NCBI RefSeq assembly: GCF_000016605.1
Contig: NC_009440.1
Location: forward strand, 1,563,789-1,627,788
Source: Metallosphaera sedula DSM 5348
GTDB lineage: Archaea; Thermoproteota; Thermoprotei_A; Sulfolobales; Sulfolobaceae
Direction: 5' to 3'
DNA length: 64,000 nt
The notes under the pieces were generated by a model that saw only the letters and a list, made by a program, of their open reading frames with translations, was not told where the DNA came from and did not search any database. This document shows, one piece after another, positions 36,264-45,606 of this stretch. A program made the position numbers and the translations under genes. The number at the start of each line of letters is the position of its first letter. The first letter of the stretch is position 1.

Positions 36264-37703
36264 TCATGCCACTGCTCCCAGCTTATCCAGCTCCAGCTTA
36301 ATAACCTTGTTAAGCATCGTGGCATACTCGAAGGGTAGCTCCTTCATGATTTCGTCAATGAAGCCTAGTACTAGCATTGATGTGGCCTCCTTCTCTCCTA
36401 TTCCCCTGTTCATCAAGTAGAATAGCTGATCTTCACTCATTCTGAAGGTATGAGCCTCGTGGGCCACGTCAGCGTCATCCTCAAGGACCTGGTTATGCGG
36501 GAAGGTGTAGGCCTTGGTCCTCTCGTCTAGCATGAGTGAGTCACACTTTACAAATGCCTTAGCTCCCTTGGCTCCCTTGTTGACCTTAATTAGTCCACGG
36601 TATATGTTAACGCCTCCGCCGAAACCTATGTTCTTGTTGACGATCTTGCTCTTTGTGTTGGGCGCCGCGTGTATCATCTTGGAACCGCTATCCTTCCACT
36701 CACCTTCACCCGAGGCCAGAGTGACCACAAGGCTGGTGGAACTTGCGTTTTGGCCTCTCAGGATCGTGGTTGGATATACGAAACTGTACTTGGAACCTAG
36801 AGATCCCTCAACCCACTCAATGTTGGCACTCTCGTCTGCCCATGCTCTCTTGTTATTGAAGTTAATCACGTTCTTGCTCCAGTTCTGGATCGTGGTGAAC
36901 TTTATCTTAGCGTTCCTCTTGGCATAAAGCTCAACCATCCCGTCGTGGAAGGAGAACTTCCTGAGCTGTGGGGCACTACAACCCTCAATGAAGTGCAGAT
37001 AAGACCCCTCATCGGCAACTATCAACGTGTGCTCAAACTGTCCCTCCATCTCCCTTCCAATGATGAAGAAGCCTTCCACCGGAGTCGTTATCTTAACTCC
37101 CTTGGGCACGTAAACGAAGACTCCCCCGCTCCAGAGGGCACCGTGTAGTGCAGCGAACTTATGATCCGATGCTGGAAAGATCTTCATGAAGTAATCCTTC
37201 ATGAAGTCTGGATACTTTCTCAGGGCATCCTCTGGTGGCATCATTATTACACCTTTCTTGGTCAGCTCTTCCTTCACGTTGGAGTAAATGGGTTCGGACT
37301 CAAAGACTGCCACTAACCCGCCGAGGTACTTCTTCTCGGACTCTGGTATCCCAAGGACATCGTAGTAATCCCTGATCTCCTTTGGAATCTGATCCCAATT
37401 GTTGGTCTGATCAACGTCAGGTTTCACATAGAGCTCAAGGCTTGAGACGTTAAGTGAGCCTAGCACATCAGGTAACCAGTTTGGAGTTGGAATCTTCTCA
37501 AAGAGCTCAAGGGACTTTAGCCTAAGCCTCAACATCCACTCTGGTTCCTTCTTTATCTTGGAGATCTCCTCAATTGTGCTCTTGGTTAGCCCTGACTCAA
37601 CTATCCTCCTGTGAAACTCATGTTGGTCCAATTTCTCATACTTCGCCTCTATGGACGCGTTGAGAATTTCGTTCATGTCTAGCGATAGTTTCTCTTCTGT
37701 CAT
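36264..37703 (-). CDS. sufB: Fe-S cluster assembly protein SufB
   Basis: The protein of about 479 residues carries the SufB core: NWLPDVLGSLNVSSLE near the N terminus, GVFVYVPKGVKITTPVEGFF, SYLHFIEGCSAPQ (with the conserved cysteine), AKIKFTTIQNWSKNV, CDSLMLDERTKAYTFP and ending with AHEAHTFRMSEDQLFYLMNRGIGEKEA. It is the scaffold on which Fe-S clusters form, with SufC ATPase. I take MTEEKLSLD (37703) as start; the ATG at 37715 (MVRKMTEE) is possible and would sit within the inverted repeat. Confidence 0.94.
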   Translation of the reverse strand: MTEEKLSLDMNEILNASIEAKYEKLDQHEFHRRIVESGLTKSTIEEISKIKKEPEWMLRLRLKSLELFEKIPTPNWLPDVLGSLNVSSLELYVKPDVDQTNNWDQIPKEIRDYYDVLGIPESEKKYLGGLVAVFESEPIYSNVKEELTKKGVIMMPPEDALRKYPDFMKDYFMKIFPASDHKFAALHGALWSGGVFVYVPKGVKITTPVEGFFIIGREMEGQFEHTLIVADEGSYLHFIEGCSAPQLRKFSFHDGMVELYAKRNAKIKFTTIQNWSKNVINFNNKRAWADESANIEWVEGSLGSKYSFVYPTTILRGQNASSTSLVVTLASGEGEWKDSGSKMIHAAPNTKSKIVNKNIGFGGGVNIYRGLIKVNKGAKGAKAFVKCDSLMLDERTKAYTFPHNQVLEDDADVAHEAHTFRMSEDQLFYLMNRGIGEKEATSMLVLGFIDEIMKELPFEYATMLNKVIKLELDKLGAVA

Positions 37704-37713
37704 CTTTCTTACC

Positions 37714-37734
37714 ATCTTTAACTGTGTTAAAGAT
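37714..37734. promoter_or_regulatory. perfect inverted repeat in the sufB promoter/start region
   Basis: Arms ATCTTTAAC and GTTAAAGAT with the spacer TGT. TATA candidates on the minus strand (GGCTTATAGC, AGATATAATA) lie just upstream at 37736-37760, so the repeat covers the expected start site and the sufB start: a typical repressor position. Confidence 0.5.
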
Positions 37735-37801
37735 AAGCTATAAGCCTTTCTATTATATCTTCTCAACTAAATTAAGCTAAATGAAAATTAAAGTTTAAAA
37801 A

Positions 37802-38548
37802 TCAGTTGCGAGATTTAATTACTCCCTCATAGCCCTTCTCGTCAATGAGCTTTGCCAGTTCCATTCCACCGCTGGCTATTATTGTTCCCCTATATAGAAC
37901 ATGGACCTTATCGGCATTGACGTAATCTAGGATCCTCCTGTAATGCGTGATTATCACGTAGCCTGTGTTGTTTTCGGCCCTGAGTTTCTTTATGCCTTCT
38001 GAAATTATCCTCAATCCGTCAACATCAACTCCGGAGTCGGGCTCGTCCAAGATAGCAAACTTGGGTTTCATGAGCAACATCTGAAGAATCTCGGTCCTTT
38101 TCTTCTCACCACCGCTAAAGCCGTCAAAGACTCCCCTGTTCAGAAGGGTCTCGTTAAGTCCAACAGACTTGGCAATGTTCCTAACATCACCAACTATCTC
38201 TGACACGGACTTATTGGAGCCTGATATCCTGTTATACTCGGCCACGAGAAGGGTGGACAACTTGACCCCGCTTATCTCTATGGGGTTCTGAAAGGCTAGA
38301 AATAGCCCCCTCTTGACCTTCTCGTCTGTCTCTAGGTTTGTTATGTCCTCACCGTCGAGTATGATTGAACCCTTGGTTATCTTATACTTGGGGTGTCCCA
38401 TGAGAGCCAAGGAAAGGGTGGTTTTACCGCTTCCGTTAGGACCCATCAAAGCATGTATCTCTCCGCTCTTGACCTCGAACGTAACTCCCTTAAGGACTTC
38501 CTTACCCTCAACCTCAACGTGAAGGTTTTCAACTTTAAGTGTTGACAT
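37802..38548 (-). CDS. sufC: Fe-S cluster assembly ATPase SufC
   Basis: The 248-residue ABC-type ATPase has Walker A (GPNGSGKTTLSLALMG), Q loop (AFQNPIEI), the signature (FSGGEKKRTEIL), Walker B (FAILDEPDSGVDVDGL) and the switch histidine (VIITHY). It energises the SufBCD scaffold. The ATG at 38548 (MSTLKVENLHV) has GGTGA 6-10 nt upstream; a longer frame begins at 38569. 31 nt downstream of the AbrB/PhoU-like gene on the same strand. Confidence 0.95.
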   Translation of the reverse strand: MSTLKVENLHVEVEGKEVLKGVTFEVKSGEIHALMGPNGSGKTTLSLALMGHPKYKITKGSIILDGEDITNLETDEKVKRGLFLAFQNPIEISGVKLSTLLVAEYNRISGSNKSVSEIVGDVRNIAKSVGLNETLLNRGVFDGFSGGEKKRTEILQMLLMKPKFAILDEPDSGVDVDGLRIISEGIKKLRAENNTGYVIITHYRRILDYVNADKVHVLYRGTIIASGGMELAKLIDEKGYEGVIKSRN

Positions 38549-38579
38549 TGTCAATTCACCACACACCATTTATTGCATC

Positions 38580-39560
38580 TTAAGTTAAGTTTCTTTCTAT
38601 CCAAGGCATATCCTCCAAGAACAGGGTGCAGGAGGAATTCTCTAGGGCGCTTTCCAAAAGCCCCACTATCTGCTTGATATACTCCACAATTGGCGTGTTG
38701 TTAAGTTGAGATAAGTTAGACCTGGATTCCTTGACTAGGTTGAGACCATTTAGAACCCTCTTGGTGCTGGGGAAGAGAACGGTCATGATGACCTCATCCA
38801 GGAGATCGTTAACCTTCTTCAAGGTCTCGACTAGAATCTTAGACTCCTCTTTGTCCGGATTAGAGGACCTCACAGCTTCCATCAACTTATCTATTACAGT
38901 ATCCACGTTGAGAAGCGTAGTCGTATTTATCACTATAAGCGAGTTCTTGGTCATGTTCTTGGCGGTCTCATATTTGCTTCCCATAACTCTCCTCATTAGC
39001 ATGTAATAGAGCCTTCGTAGATCCTCGTGGTTACCCGCGTTCTCCTTTGGCGTTTCCCCTGATATGAGTGCAATAACCTCGTCTACCCTCTTGGCCACGG
39101 TATTTAACATCCTCCTGAGGAGAGACTCTATCCCCACCTTTTCGGTGTCCAAAAGGCATTCCACCTTAATTCTTGTCTCCGAGGTTTCAGTTACCTCGAC
39201 TCCAACTATCTGCTTTGTTACCTGAATTAGGTCCTCAACGTCCTTTTGCTGGATAGATTTCCTGGATTCCAGGATAATTTCGTCATATCCAAGAGTATAA
39301 AGGCACGGGATTATACTGGGGATGGGTTGCTTCAGTGAGTCAACGTCGATCTTAATGGACCTATGGTTGTTCTCCATCTTTATCTTCTCTGCAATCAGCT
39401 TAAGTGAACCGTCGCTTGAGACCTCGATCAAGATTTTATCGCCTGGTTTCACGTTCCACTTGTTAATCCACTTTTTGGGCAGAGTAATGAACAGGGAAGA
39501 TGAACCAAGCTTCTGTACCTTCCTGGTCTCTATGTCCTTGGCATTGTTAAGCTCCTCCAA
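38580..39560 (-). CDS. PhoU-like regulator with N-terminal AbrB/SpoVT domain, upstream of suf
   Basis: The 326-residue protein has the same plan as the protein at 4749-5798: AbrB/SpoVT hairpin (ETRKVQKLGSSSLFITLPKKWINKW, about 12-55) followed by helical PhoU-type repeats. It lies directly upstream of sufC on the same strand with 31 nt between, and no phosphate transport gene is present, so a role in controlling suf is possible; this is inference from context. The start is a TTG with a GTTTATAAAC TATA box about 35 nt upstream. Confidence 0.78.
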   Translation of the reverse strand: MEELNNAKDIETRKVQKLGSSSLFITLPKKWINKWNVKPGDKILIEVSSDGSLKLIAEKIKMENNHRSIKIDVDSLKQPIPSIIPCLYTLGYDEIILESRKSIQQKDVEDLIQVTKQIVGVEVTETSETRIKVECLLDTEKVGIESLLRRMLNTVAKRVDEVIALISGETPKENAGNHEDLRRLYYMLMRRVMGSKYETAKNMTKNSLIVINTTTLLNVDTVIDKLMEAVRSSNPDKEESKILVETLKKVNDLLDEVIMTVLFPSTKRVLNGLNLVKESRSNLSQLNNTPIVEYIKQIVGLLESALENSSCTLFLEDMPWIERNLT

Positions 39561-39582
39561 AATGATCCCTTAACTAGTTATC

Positions 39583-39597
39583 TTAAACGCCGTTTAT
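39583..39597. promoter_or_regulatory. short inverted repeat overlapping the TATA box of the AbrB/PhoU-like gene
   Basis: TTAAAC and GTTTAT arms (5 of 6 bp paired) around GCC. Same 3-nt spacing and similar arm sequence as the sufB repeat. Weak on its own. Confidence 0.25.
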
Positions 39598-39729
39598 AAA
39601 CATGTTGCAACGTCTTCATAAGACTTTGAAAAAGGGGCTTTTATTATTACTCGTAAAGTTTTGATACTTTATATGATCGCAAATAAAGTTAGAAAGTAAA
39701 TTTAAAGTAACCTTGAAACTTTGAAATTG

Positions 39730-40116
39730 TCATTTAGTTTCTGTCTTGACTAACCTTAGGGTTATACGTCCCTTTACCCTGGAGACCTTAACCTCTGATC
39801 CTTCGAGTTCCTTGGGAATTTTTACCTTCAATCTATACTTTACTCCCCTCGAGTTAGTGCAGGAAAGTTCAAGGTTCTGTCCGTCCAATTTGACGTAAAC
39901 GGTTTCCTCCTTCAGGTGGGGCACATCCACAATGTAGATCAGCTCGTTTTCCCTTCTCTGCTCACTGTAGAGTGGGACAAGGCAACTCTCCCTCTCCACA
40001 GACTCCCTTATTTCGTTTGACATTAACTCTACCAAGTTTTCCATTTCTCTCATTTCAGACTCTATCGCCTTCTTTACCATGTCGTATAGATCCTTATATG
40101 CTGGCATGTCTTTCAC
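39730..40116 (-). CDS. small heat-shock-like (Hsp20/alpha-crystallin fold) protein
   Basis: The 128-residue protein has an N-terminal helical part (about 1-45) and a C-terminal beta-sandwich (about 55-125) of Hsp20/CS type: ELIYIVDVPHLKEETVYVKLDG, LELSC, YRLKVKIPKEL, SEVKVSRVKGRITLRLVK. No I-x-I/V motif is seen at the end, so it may not form the large sHSP oligomers. Its start overlaps the PAC2 gene stop by 4 nt, so it is the last gene of the gcvT-gcvH-PAC2 operon. Confidence 0.75.
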   Translation of the reverse strand: MKDMPAYKDLYDMVKKAIESEMREMENLVELMSNEIRESVERESCLVPLYSEQRRENELIYIVDVPHLKEETVYVKLDGQNLELSCTNSRGVKYRLKVKIPKELEGSEVKVSRVKGRITLRLVKTETK

Positions 40117-40865
40117 GCGTAGGTCATTGGTTTTCCTGAGGAGTAAGTGGGAAGCTCCCTCTTGGTTTGCTCCATTAGACCCTTGATCCTGGACCTTATC
40201 TCTTCTGCCTCCTGCAAGAGAGCGCTCGTATCAATGGTGAAACCCAGGTATTTTCCGACTATTTCTAGGGCTACAGCTGAGGCCTCCGGATCCGGTATGT
40301 CCAGAAAAGACTCCACCACAATGGCGAAGTTGCCAATGTTTTTCTTGGCAGTCTCATAGAGAATGGGAGCATATGGACCGGAGATATAACCCTGACCAAA
40401 TTTCTGAACATTGTCGAGCCCGCTCAAACTAGAAGCTAAATCCTTCGAGTTAGCTATCCAGTAAGCTGATGGTTTATCTATATCGAGTCTGTTGGGTATG
40501 GGAAGTCCCGTAATGGAAATTATTGAGCTGATGCCATACCTTATTGCATAATCTGTTATGAACCTAGCTAGGGGATAGGCTGAATTCACCGGGAGGGCGG
40601 TCCACGAGTGAAGGACTATGACGTTGATATCCTTTCCGTAATAGAGCCTTAGGGGAGACTTAGCAACACCATCATCAACGTGAAGTATTGGTGGAAGATA
40701 CTTTCTGGAAAACACCTGGCCGTATTCTTGAACTAGACCCTTACCGATCATATACTCTGTGGCTATCTCCCCAACTAGACCAGCATCAGGTATACCTACG
40801 ATCATGTACGCGGGTTTCCTTATATCAGGGACATAATTTTCCTCTATCTCAAATCCTTCCTCCAC
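40113..40865 (-). CDS. PAC2 family protein (proteasome assembly chaperone-like)
   Basis: The protein of about 250 residues matches archaeal PAC2/PbaB-type proteins: YMIVGIPDAGLVGEIATEYMI, KDINVIVLHSWTALP, IISITGLPIPN and the YGPYAPILYETAKKN-like segment (ISGPYAPILYE). Homologues in archaea and eukaryotes act in proteasome assembly or as ATP-independent chaperones. I prefer the GTG at 40865 because GGTGAT, overlapping the gcvH stop, lies just before it; a longer frame starts with ATG at 40892 and would overlap gcvH by 26 nt. Confidence 0.8.
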   Translation of the reverse strand: MEEGFEIEENYVPDIRKPAYMIVGIPDAGLVGEIATEYMIGKGLVQEYGQVFSRKYLPPILHVDDGVAKSPLRLYYGKDINVIVLHSWTALPVNSAYPLARFITDYAIRYGISSIISITGLPIPNRLDIDKPSAYWIANSKDLASSLSGLDNVQKFGQGYISGPYAPILYETAKKNIGNFAIVVESFLDIPDPEASAVALEIVGKYLGFTIDTSALLQEAEEIRSRIKGLMEQTKRELPTYSSGKPMTYA

Positions 40866-40866
40866 A

Positions 40867-41274
40867 TTAATCACCCTTAATCTTCTCCGCATATAATTCT
40901 GGAGAGAGAAGCTTTTTACTTTCCTCTGGGTTACTGATCCTTAACTTGAATAGCCAACCAGAGCCGTAAGGATCCTTGTTTATTAGCTCTGGGCTCGAAG
41001 TTAGCTCCTCGTTAACGTCAGTTACTTCCCCTGAAAGCGGTGAGTATATGTCGGCTGCAGCCTTAACAGACTCCACGACCGCTACCACCTCCCCAAGGGT
41101 TACCTTCTGCCCTCTCTTAGGTAAATCCACTCCCACGATATCCCTAAGCTTCTTTTGAGCATAATCCGTTATCCCAACTACTGCTTCCATACCGTTTAGC
41201 TTAACCCACTCATCACTTTCAGTGTAAAGCAGATCAGTTTTGAGAACGTATTTACCAACCCTTATTTCGCTCAA
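40867..41274 (-). CDS. gcvH: glycine cleavage system H protein
   Basis: The 135-residue lipoyl carrier has the family core: HEW-like [27 protein letters not shown] and the lipoylation site K71 in [14 protein letters not shown]. It shuttles the aminomethyl group between the P, T and L proteins. It lies 10 nt after gcvT. Confidence 0.95.
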   Translation of the reverse strand: MSEIRVGKYVLKTDLLYTESDEWVKLNGMEAVVGITDYAQKKLRDIVGVDLPKRGQKVTLGEVVAVVESVKAAADIYSPLSGEVTDVNEELTSSPELINKDPYGSGWLFKLRISNPEESKKLLSPELYAEKIKGD

Positions 41275-41284
41275 ATTAAGCGCC

Positions 41285-42328
41285 TCACTTAAATAGTGGG
41301 AAATCCGACAATTTAACGCTATAATCCTTCCCTCTTACCTCAACTTCTGCGTTTCCACCCATGAGGAAATGCCTGGAACTTAGGTAGCCCATGCCTATAA
41401 CCCTTGATAGATAGGGAGAAAAGGTCGAACTGGTCACGTAACCTACTTCTTTCCCTGCTATCTTGATCTTGGAGGAGTTCCTAGGAATCACCCTCTGGTT
41501 CTTGGGTAGTTTTATACCAATTCTTAATCTGTCCACACCCGTCCTCAGGATATCCAAAAGGGCACCTTTCCCTATGAAGTCCTTATCCAGCGAGTAAACC
41601 CAGTACCTAGCTTCCACGGGGTTAACGTCTTCTCCTATGTCCTCTCCATAGAGGACGAAACCCATCTCCTGCCTTAAGCTATCTCTAGCTACTAGGCCAG
41701 CCCCCTTCACTCCTCGAGCTATGAGCCTCTCCAGGATGGATTGAGCCACCTCGGGTTTCGCCCAGAACTCTAATCCATCCTCTCCAGTCCAACCCGACCT
41801 ACTCAAAAGGAAAACCTCGTGCCCCTCAAACTTAGCGTTCAGCTTAAACTGCAGAGGAGACAGATCAGGTTTCTCCGCCACTTCCCAGATCCCACGTCCT
41901 TGAAGAGCTATCATGACTAGGTCAAAGGTTAAGTCCTCAACCTCGAGGGAAGAGTTCTTCCTGATCCAGTTTATCACCTTCTCCCTGTTTATTGCGTTGG
42001 TCACCACAAGAAACTCGGATTCTGATACCTTGTAGGTCATCACGTCATCCACGAAGCCTGCCTTATCGTTAAGAAAGGCCGTAGGACCAACCATGGTGCC
42101 AGGTGAGGAATCTGAAACCTTTTTTGCAACAAGATTTTCAAACTCTTGGAGTTTTCCAGTTATCCTTAGCCTACCCATGTGGGACAAATCGAAAAAGGCA
42201 GATTTTGTCCTGACTGCCATGTGCTCCTCTTGGTAGGAGGTGTAGGTCATGGGCATTTTCCAGCCTGCAAACTCACCTAGATTTGCTCCTAACTTTTCCT
42301 CAAAGTTAATCAAGGGAGTCCAAAACAT
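41285..42328 (-). CDS. gcvT: glycine cleavage system T protein (aminomethyltransferase)
   Basis: The 347-residue enzyme has the GcvT blocks: [62 protein letters not shown] and [21 protein letters not shown]. It transfers the methylene group from the H protein to the pterin carrier and frees ammonia. Divergent from gcvPA; the two promoters share 44 nt. Confidence 0.95.
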   Translation of the reverse strand: MFWTPLINFEEKLGANLGEFAGWKMPMTYTSYQEEHMAVRTKSAFFDLSHMGRLRITGKLQEFENLVAKKVSDSSPGTMVGPTAFLNDKAGFVDDVMTYKVSESEFLVVTNAINREKVINWIRKNSSLEVEDLTFDLVMIALQGRGIWEVAEKPDLSPLQFKLNAKFEGHEVFLLSRSGWTGEDGLEFWAKPEVAQSILERLIARGVKGAGLVARDSLRQEMGFVLYGEDIGEDVNPVEARYWVYSLDKDFIGKGALLDILRTGVDRLRIGIKLPKNQRVIPRNSSKIKIAGKEVGYVTSSTFSPYLSRVIGMGYLSSRHFLMGGNAEVEVRGKDYSVKLSDFPLFK

Positions 42329-42372
42329 TCATAACCGCCTTCTATTGTTTGATATTTGCTGATGGAGTTTAA
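42329..42372. promoter_or_regulatory. divergent promoter region of gcvT and gcvPA
   Basis: Only 44 nt separate the two starts. GATATTTG in the middle can be read as a weak TATA element for both directions, at 22-27 nt from either start. Joint regulation of the two half-operons is likely. Confidence 0.4.
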
Positions 42373-43716
42373 ATGGACAACCATCCCTGGCTTCCAAATA
42401 TATCTAGGATTAAAGACATGTTGAGGGAGATTGGGGTAGACGACGTAGAACAGCTCTTTCAAGACGTTCCAAGGGATTTGATACTGCGGAGGGAACTGAA
42501 GGTAGGCTACGACTCTCCCTTGCCGGAGGAGGATATAAGATGGAGATTAAACCAAGTGGCCGAAAGGAACCTAAAGTTAAGATATCCCCCTTTTCTTGGG
42601 GCTGGAGCCTATCCCCACTCGATTCCTTCGGTGATAAGGTTCATCCTATCCAGGTCTGAGTTTTACACTGCCTACACTCCCTATCAACCTGAGGTCAATC
42701 AAGGTCTTCTGCAGGGCCTATTTGAGTACCAGAGCCTCATGGCTGAGCTCCTCGAGATGGACGTGGTAAACTCGTCGCATTATGATTGGGGAGGTAGTCT
42801 GGCTGAAGCAGTCCTGATGGGGTACAGAATAAACGGTAAAAGAAAAGTAGTAATTCCAGAATCCATCAACCCGCTTCACGAAGAAGTTCTGAGGACTTGG
42901 GTATCAGGGAGAGAGCTAGAAGTGGTCAAGATCCCTGTTGGGAAGGACGGTAAAATAGACCTGGACTTCCTGTCATCGCTCAACTCGGACGAGATATCCT
43001 CAATTTACATTCAACAACCCAACTTCTTTGGAGTAGTTGAGACAGAGCTGGAGTACGTTACCGACTGGGCCAGGAAAAATAATGTGGTGAGCATCATGGG
43101 GGTTAGTCCACTCTCTCTGGGATTAATAAAGACGCCAGGTGAACTTGGGTTCGATATAGCTGTTGGAGATGGACAGGAACTAGGAATACCGCTCAACTTT
43201 GGAGGCCCATATAGCGGTATTCTCGCCACTAGGATGGACATGAAACTTGTGAGACAGATGCCCGGAAGGATCGTGGGTATGACACAAGACTCTCAAGGAA
43301 GAAGAGGTTTCACCCTAATTCTCCAGACCAGGGAACAGTTCGCGAGAAGAGAGAAGGCAACATCCAACATTACCACAAATGAGGCCCTGATTGCTCTGGC
43401 CAACGCCGTCTACCTATCCCTCCTTGGGAAAGAGGGCATCAGGGAGTTAGCTACGGAGATTTATAAGAGGTCTCATTACGCCCTAAAGAGGATGGAGGAT
43501 GAGGAACTGGGCAAGAGGAAGTGGGAGTCGGATTTCTTTGAGGAGTTCACATTTGTGTTTAGGTCAGATTATGATAGGATTCACTCCGAGTTACTCAGGA
43601 GGGGTATCCACGGAGGGTTGAGACTAGGTCCTAGGGAAGCTCTGTTCTGCGTGACTGAAGTTCATACCAAGCGGGCAATAGATGATCTAGTTAATGCCAT
43701 GAAGGAGGTGGCCTAA
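42373..43716 (+). CDS. gcvPA: glycine dehydrogenase (P protein) subunit 1
   Basis: The 447-residue protein is the N-terminal half of the split archaeal P protein: FLGAGAYPHSIPSVIRFI, FYTAYTPYQPEVNQGLLQGLFEYQSL, the GDGQELGIPLNFGGPYSGILATR block and ATSNITTNEALIALANAVYLSLLG. The PLP lysine is on subunit 2. The genes of both subunits are adjacent (0 nt apart). Together they decarboxylate glycine. Confidence 0.95.
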   Translation: MDNHPWLPNISRIKDMLREIGVDDVEQLFQDVPRDLILRRELKVGYDSPLPEEDIRWRLNQVAERNLKLRYPPFLGAGAYPHSIPSVIRFILSRSEFYTAYTPYQPEVNQGLLQGLFEYQSLMAELLEMDVVNSSHYDWGGSLAEAVLMGYRINGKRKVVIPESINPLHEEVLRTWVSGRELEVVKIPVGKDGKIDLDFLSSLNSDEISSIYIQQPNFFGVVETELEYVTDWARKNNVVSIMGVSPLSLGLIKTPGELGFDIAVGDGQELGIPLNFGGPYSGILATRMDMKLVRQMPGRIVGMTQDSQGRRGFTLILQTREQFARREKATSNITTNEALIALANAVYLSLLGKEGIRELATEIYKRSHYALKRMEDEELGKRKWESDFFEEFTFVFRSDYDRIHSELLRRGIHGGLRLGPREALFCVTEVHTKRAIDDLVNAMKEVA

Positions 43717-45207
43717 ATGTGGAGGCAGGCGTATTGGGATGAACCTCTAATCACGGAGTATAAGGGGAAGGGAAGACAAGGCTTCCTCGTACCTAAGGAA
43801 GACCTAGACGTGGAAATTAAGTTACCTGAAAAGATCAAGAGGGGAAAGGAGCCTGAACTTCCCGAGGTTTCGGAGCTTGAGGTCGTTAGGCACTTCGTGA
43901 GACTATCCCAGATGAGCTTTGGCGTTGACACTGGAATGATGCCTTTGGGATCATGCACCATGAAGTACAATCCAAAGATAGAGGAAGAGACAGGGGTTGC
44001 AGATAGGACTCACCCATTACAGGATCAGGACACTGTTCAGGGGAACCTAGAGGTAATGTACGAAATGCAAAGGTGGCTTGCTGAGGCAACGGGAATGGAC
44101 GAATGTAGCTTACAGGTTCCGGCGGGATCAGCTGGCGAACTGGCTGGCGTGCTCATGATCAGGAAATACCACAGGGATCAGAATAGGAGGAGGGAGGAGA
44201 TGCTTGTTGCTGACTCAGCCCACGGAACAAATCCGGCAAGCGCAGCAATGGCTGGCTTCTCAGTGATCTACATCAAGTCTAACCAGGAGGGCTTGGTTGA
44301 CCTCAACGTGCTCAAAGGGACAATATCAGATAACGTTGCAGGGTTCATGTTAACTAATCCTAATACCTTGGGACTCTTTGAGGAAAACATCAAGGAGATA
44401 GCTGAGCTGGTTCACTCGGTAGACGGAGTCCTCTACTATGATGGCGCTAACCTAAACGGAATCCTGGGAATAGTGAGACCAGGGGACATGGGATTTGATA
44501 TAGTTCATCTCAATCTTCACAAGACCTTCGGAGTCCCCCATGGGGGTGGAGGTCCAGGGGCTGGAGCCGTGTGTGCCAAGGGTAAGATGACTAAGTATCT
44601 CCCGTACCCCATAGTGTCCAAGGGAGAGAGGTACTATCTTGTTAAGCCTGAGAGGTCCATAGGGAAGATCTCGGTGTTTAACGGAAACTTTGGTAACCTG
44701 ATGAGGTCCTATGCCTACATTCTTGGCCTTGGCGGAAAGGGAGTGTCCATGATTGGAAGAATGAGTACATTGGCCACAAACTACCTGATAGCGAAACTTA
44801 GAGGAGTGAGGGGACTGGAGTTGATGGCTCCTCACCGGTTCAGAAAACATGAGGTAGTATTCAGCGCAAAGAAACTGGCAGAGGAAACTGGGGTGACTGC
44901 GTTTGATATAGCCAAGGCTTTACTCGACAGGGGCTTCTATGCGCCCACCATATACTTCCCGCCCAATGTGGAGGAGGCTCTGATGATCGAGCCCACAGAA
45001 ACTGAGCCCATAGAAGTCCTGGATCAGTACGCCAACGCAATCAAGGATATTGTGGAGAAAGCATATTCCAACCCTTCCTCCATTACTTCGGCTCCCCAAA
45101 ACACGTCAGTGGGTAGACTTGATCAGGTTAAGGCAAATCATCCGAGCACTATGACCCCAACCTATAGGGTTCTCAAGTCTAGGTTAGCGAGCCAAGGAAG
45201 AAAGTAG
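43717..45207 (+). CDS. gcvPB: glycine dehydrogenase (P protein) subunit 2
   Basis: The 496-residue subunit carries the catalytic PLP lysine K269 in LNLHKTFGVPHGGGGPG. Other family blocks are GSCTMKYNPKI, THPLQDQDTVQGNLEVMYEMQRWL, DSAHGTNPASAAMAGF and LTNPNTLGLFEENI. Its 3' end overlaps the convergent signal peptidase gene by 24 nt. Confidence 0.95.
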   Translation: MWRQAYWDEPLITEYKGKGRQGFLVPKEDLDVEIKLPEKIKRGKEPELPEVSELEVVRHFVRLSQMSFGVDTGMMPLGSCTMKYNPKIEEETGVADRTHPLQDQDTVQGNLEVMYEMQRWLAEATGMDECSLQVPAGSAGELAGVLMIRKYHRDQNRRREEMLVADSAHGTNPASAAMAGFSVIYIKSNQEGLVDLNVLKGTISDNVAGFMLTNPNTLGLFEENIKEIAELVHSVDGVLYYDGANLNGILGIVRPGDMGFDIVHLNLHKTFGVPHGGGGPGAGAVCAKGKMTKYLPYPIVSKGERYYLVKPERSIGKISVFNGNFGNLMRSYAYILGLGGKGVSMIGRMSTLATNYLIAKLRGVRGLELMAPHRFRKHEVVFSAKKLAEETGVTAFDIAKALLDRGFYAPTIYFPPNVEEALMIEPTETEPIEVLDQYANAIKDIVEKAYSNPSSITSAPQNTSVGRLDQVKANHPSTMTPTYRVLKSRLASQGRK

Positions 45208-45606
45208 AATGGATAGGTAACCCAAGTAAGGAATGGAAATCACATACCCATCTATCTCAGTAACTTTTCCTATTACATCACTCGAGGGAACGCCAGGGGC
45301 CGGTTCTAACCCTATTTGATTATCAGGTTGCGGGTTTGATATCTTATCTACCCCCTGGGTTACGTAATACGTTCCGTCTACTCTAATGACCCTATGGATC
45401 ACATAGGTGTGTAGTTGAGGTGACCTGTATATTATGATTGAGTGATACGTAATGTGTGTGGGAGACTGATAGAAAGTGAGTGCGCCATTCTGAAAAATGG
45501 GATACATTGATACTCCCTCTACGCTCGCGGAGCTTACAATATTAGAGTAGAACACGATATAAACTAGGGCGATAAGAATGATGATCGCTATATCACTCTT
45601 CTTCAT
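45184..45606 (-). CDS. signal peptidase I, archaeal/ER (SEC11) type
   Basis: The 140-residue protein has an N-terminal membrane helix (about 6-27), the catalytic serine S33 in VEGVSMYPIF, the histidine H71 in VIHRVI (in place of the bacterial lysine) and D87 in TQGVDKIS; a second hydrophobic stretch closes the protein. It cleaves Sec/Tat signal peptides, not class III pilin signals, which need PibD. It overlaps the zinc-ribbon gene by 14 nt at its start. Confidence 0.88.
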   Translation of the reverse strand: MKKSDIAIIILIALVYIVFYSNIVSSASVEGVSMYPIFQNGALTFYQSPTHITYHSIIIYRSPQLHTYVIHRVIRVDGTYYVTQGVDKISNPQPDNQIGLEPAPGVPSSDVIGKVTEIDGYVISIPYLGYLSILLSSLAR

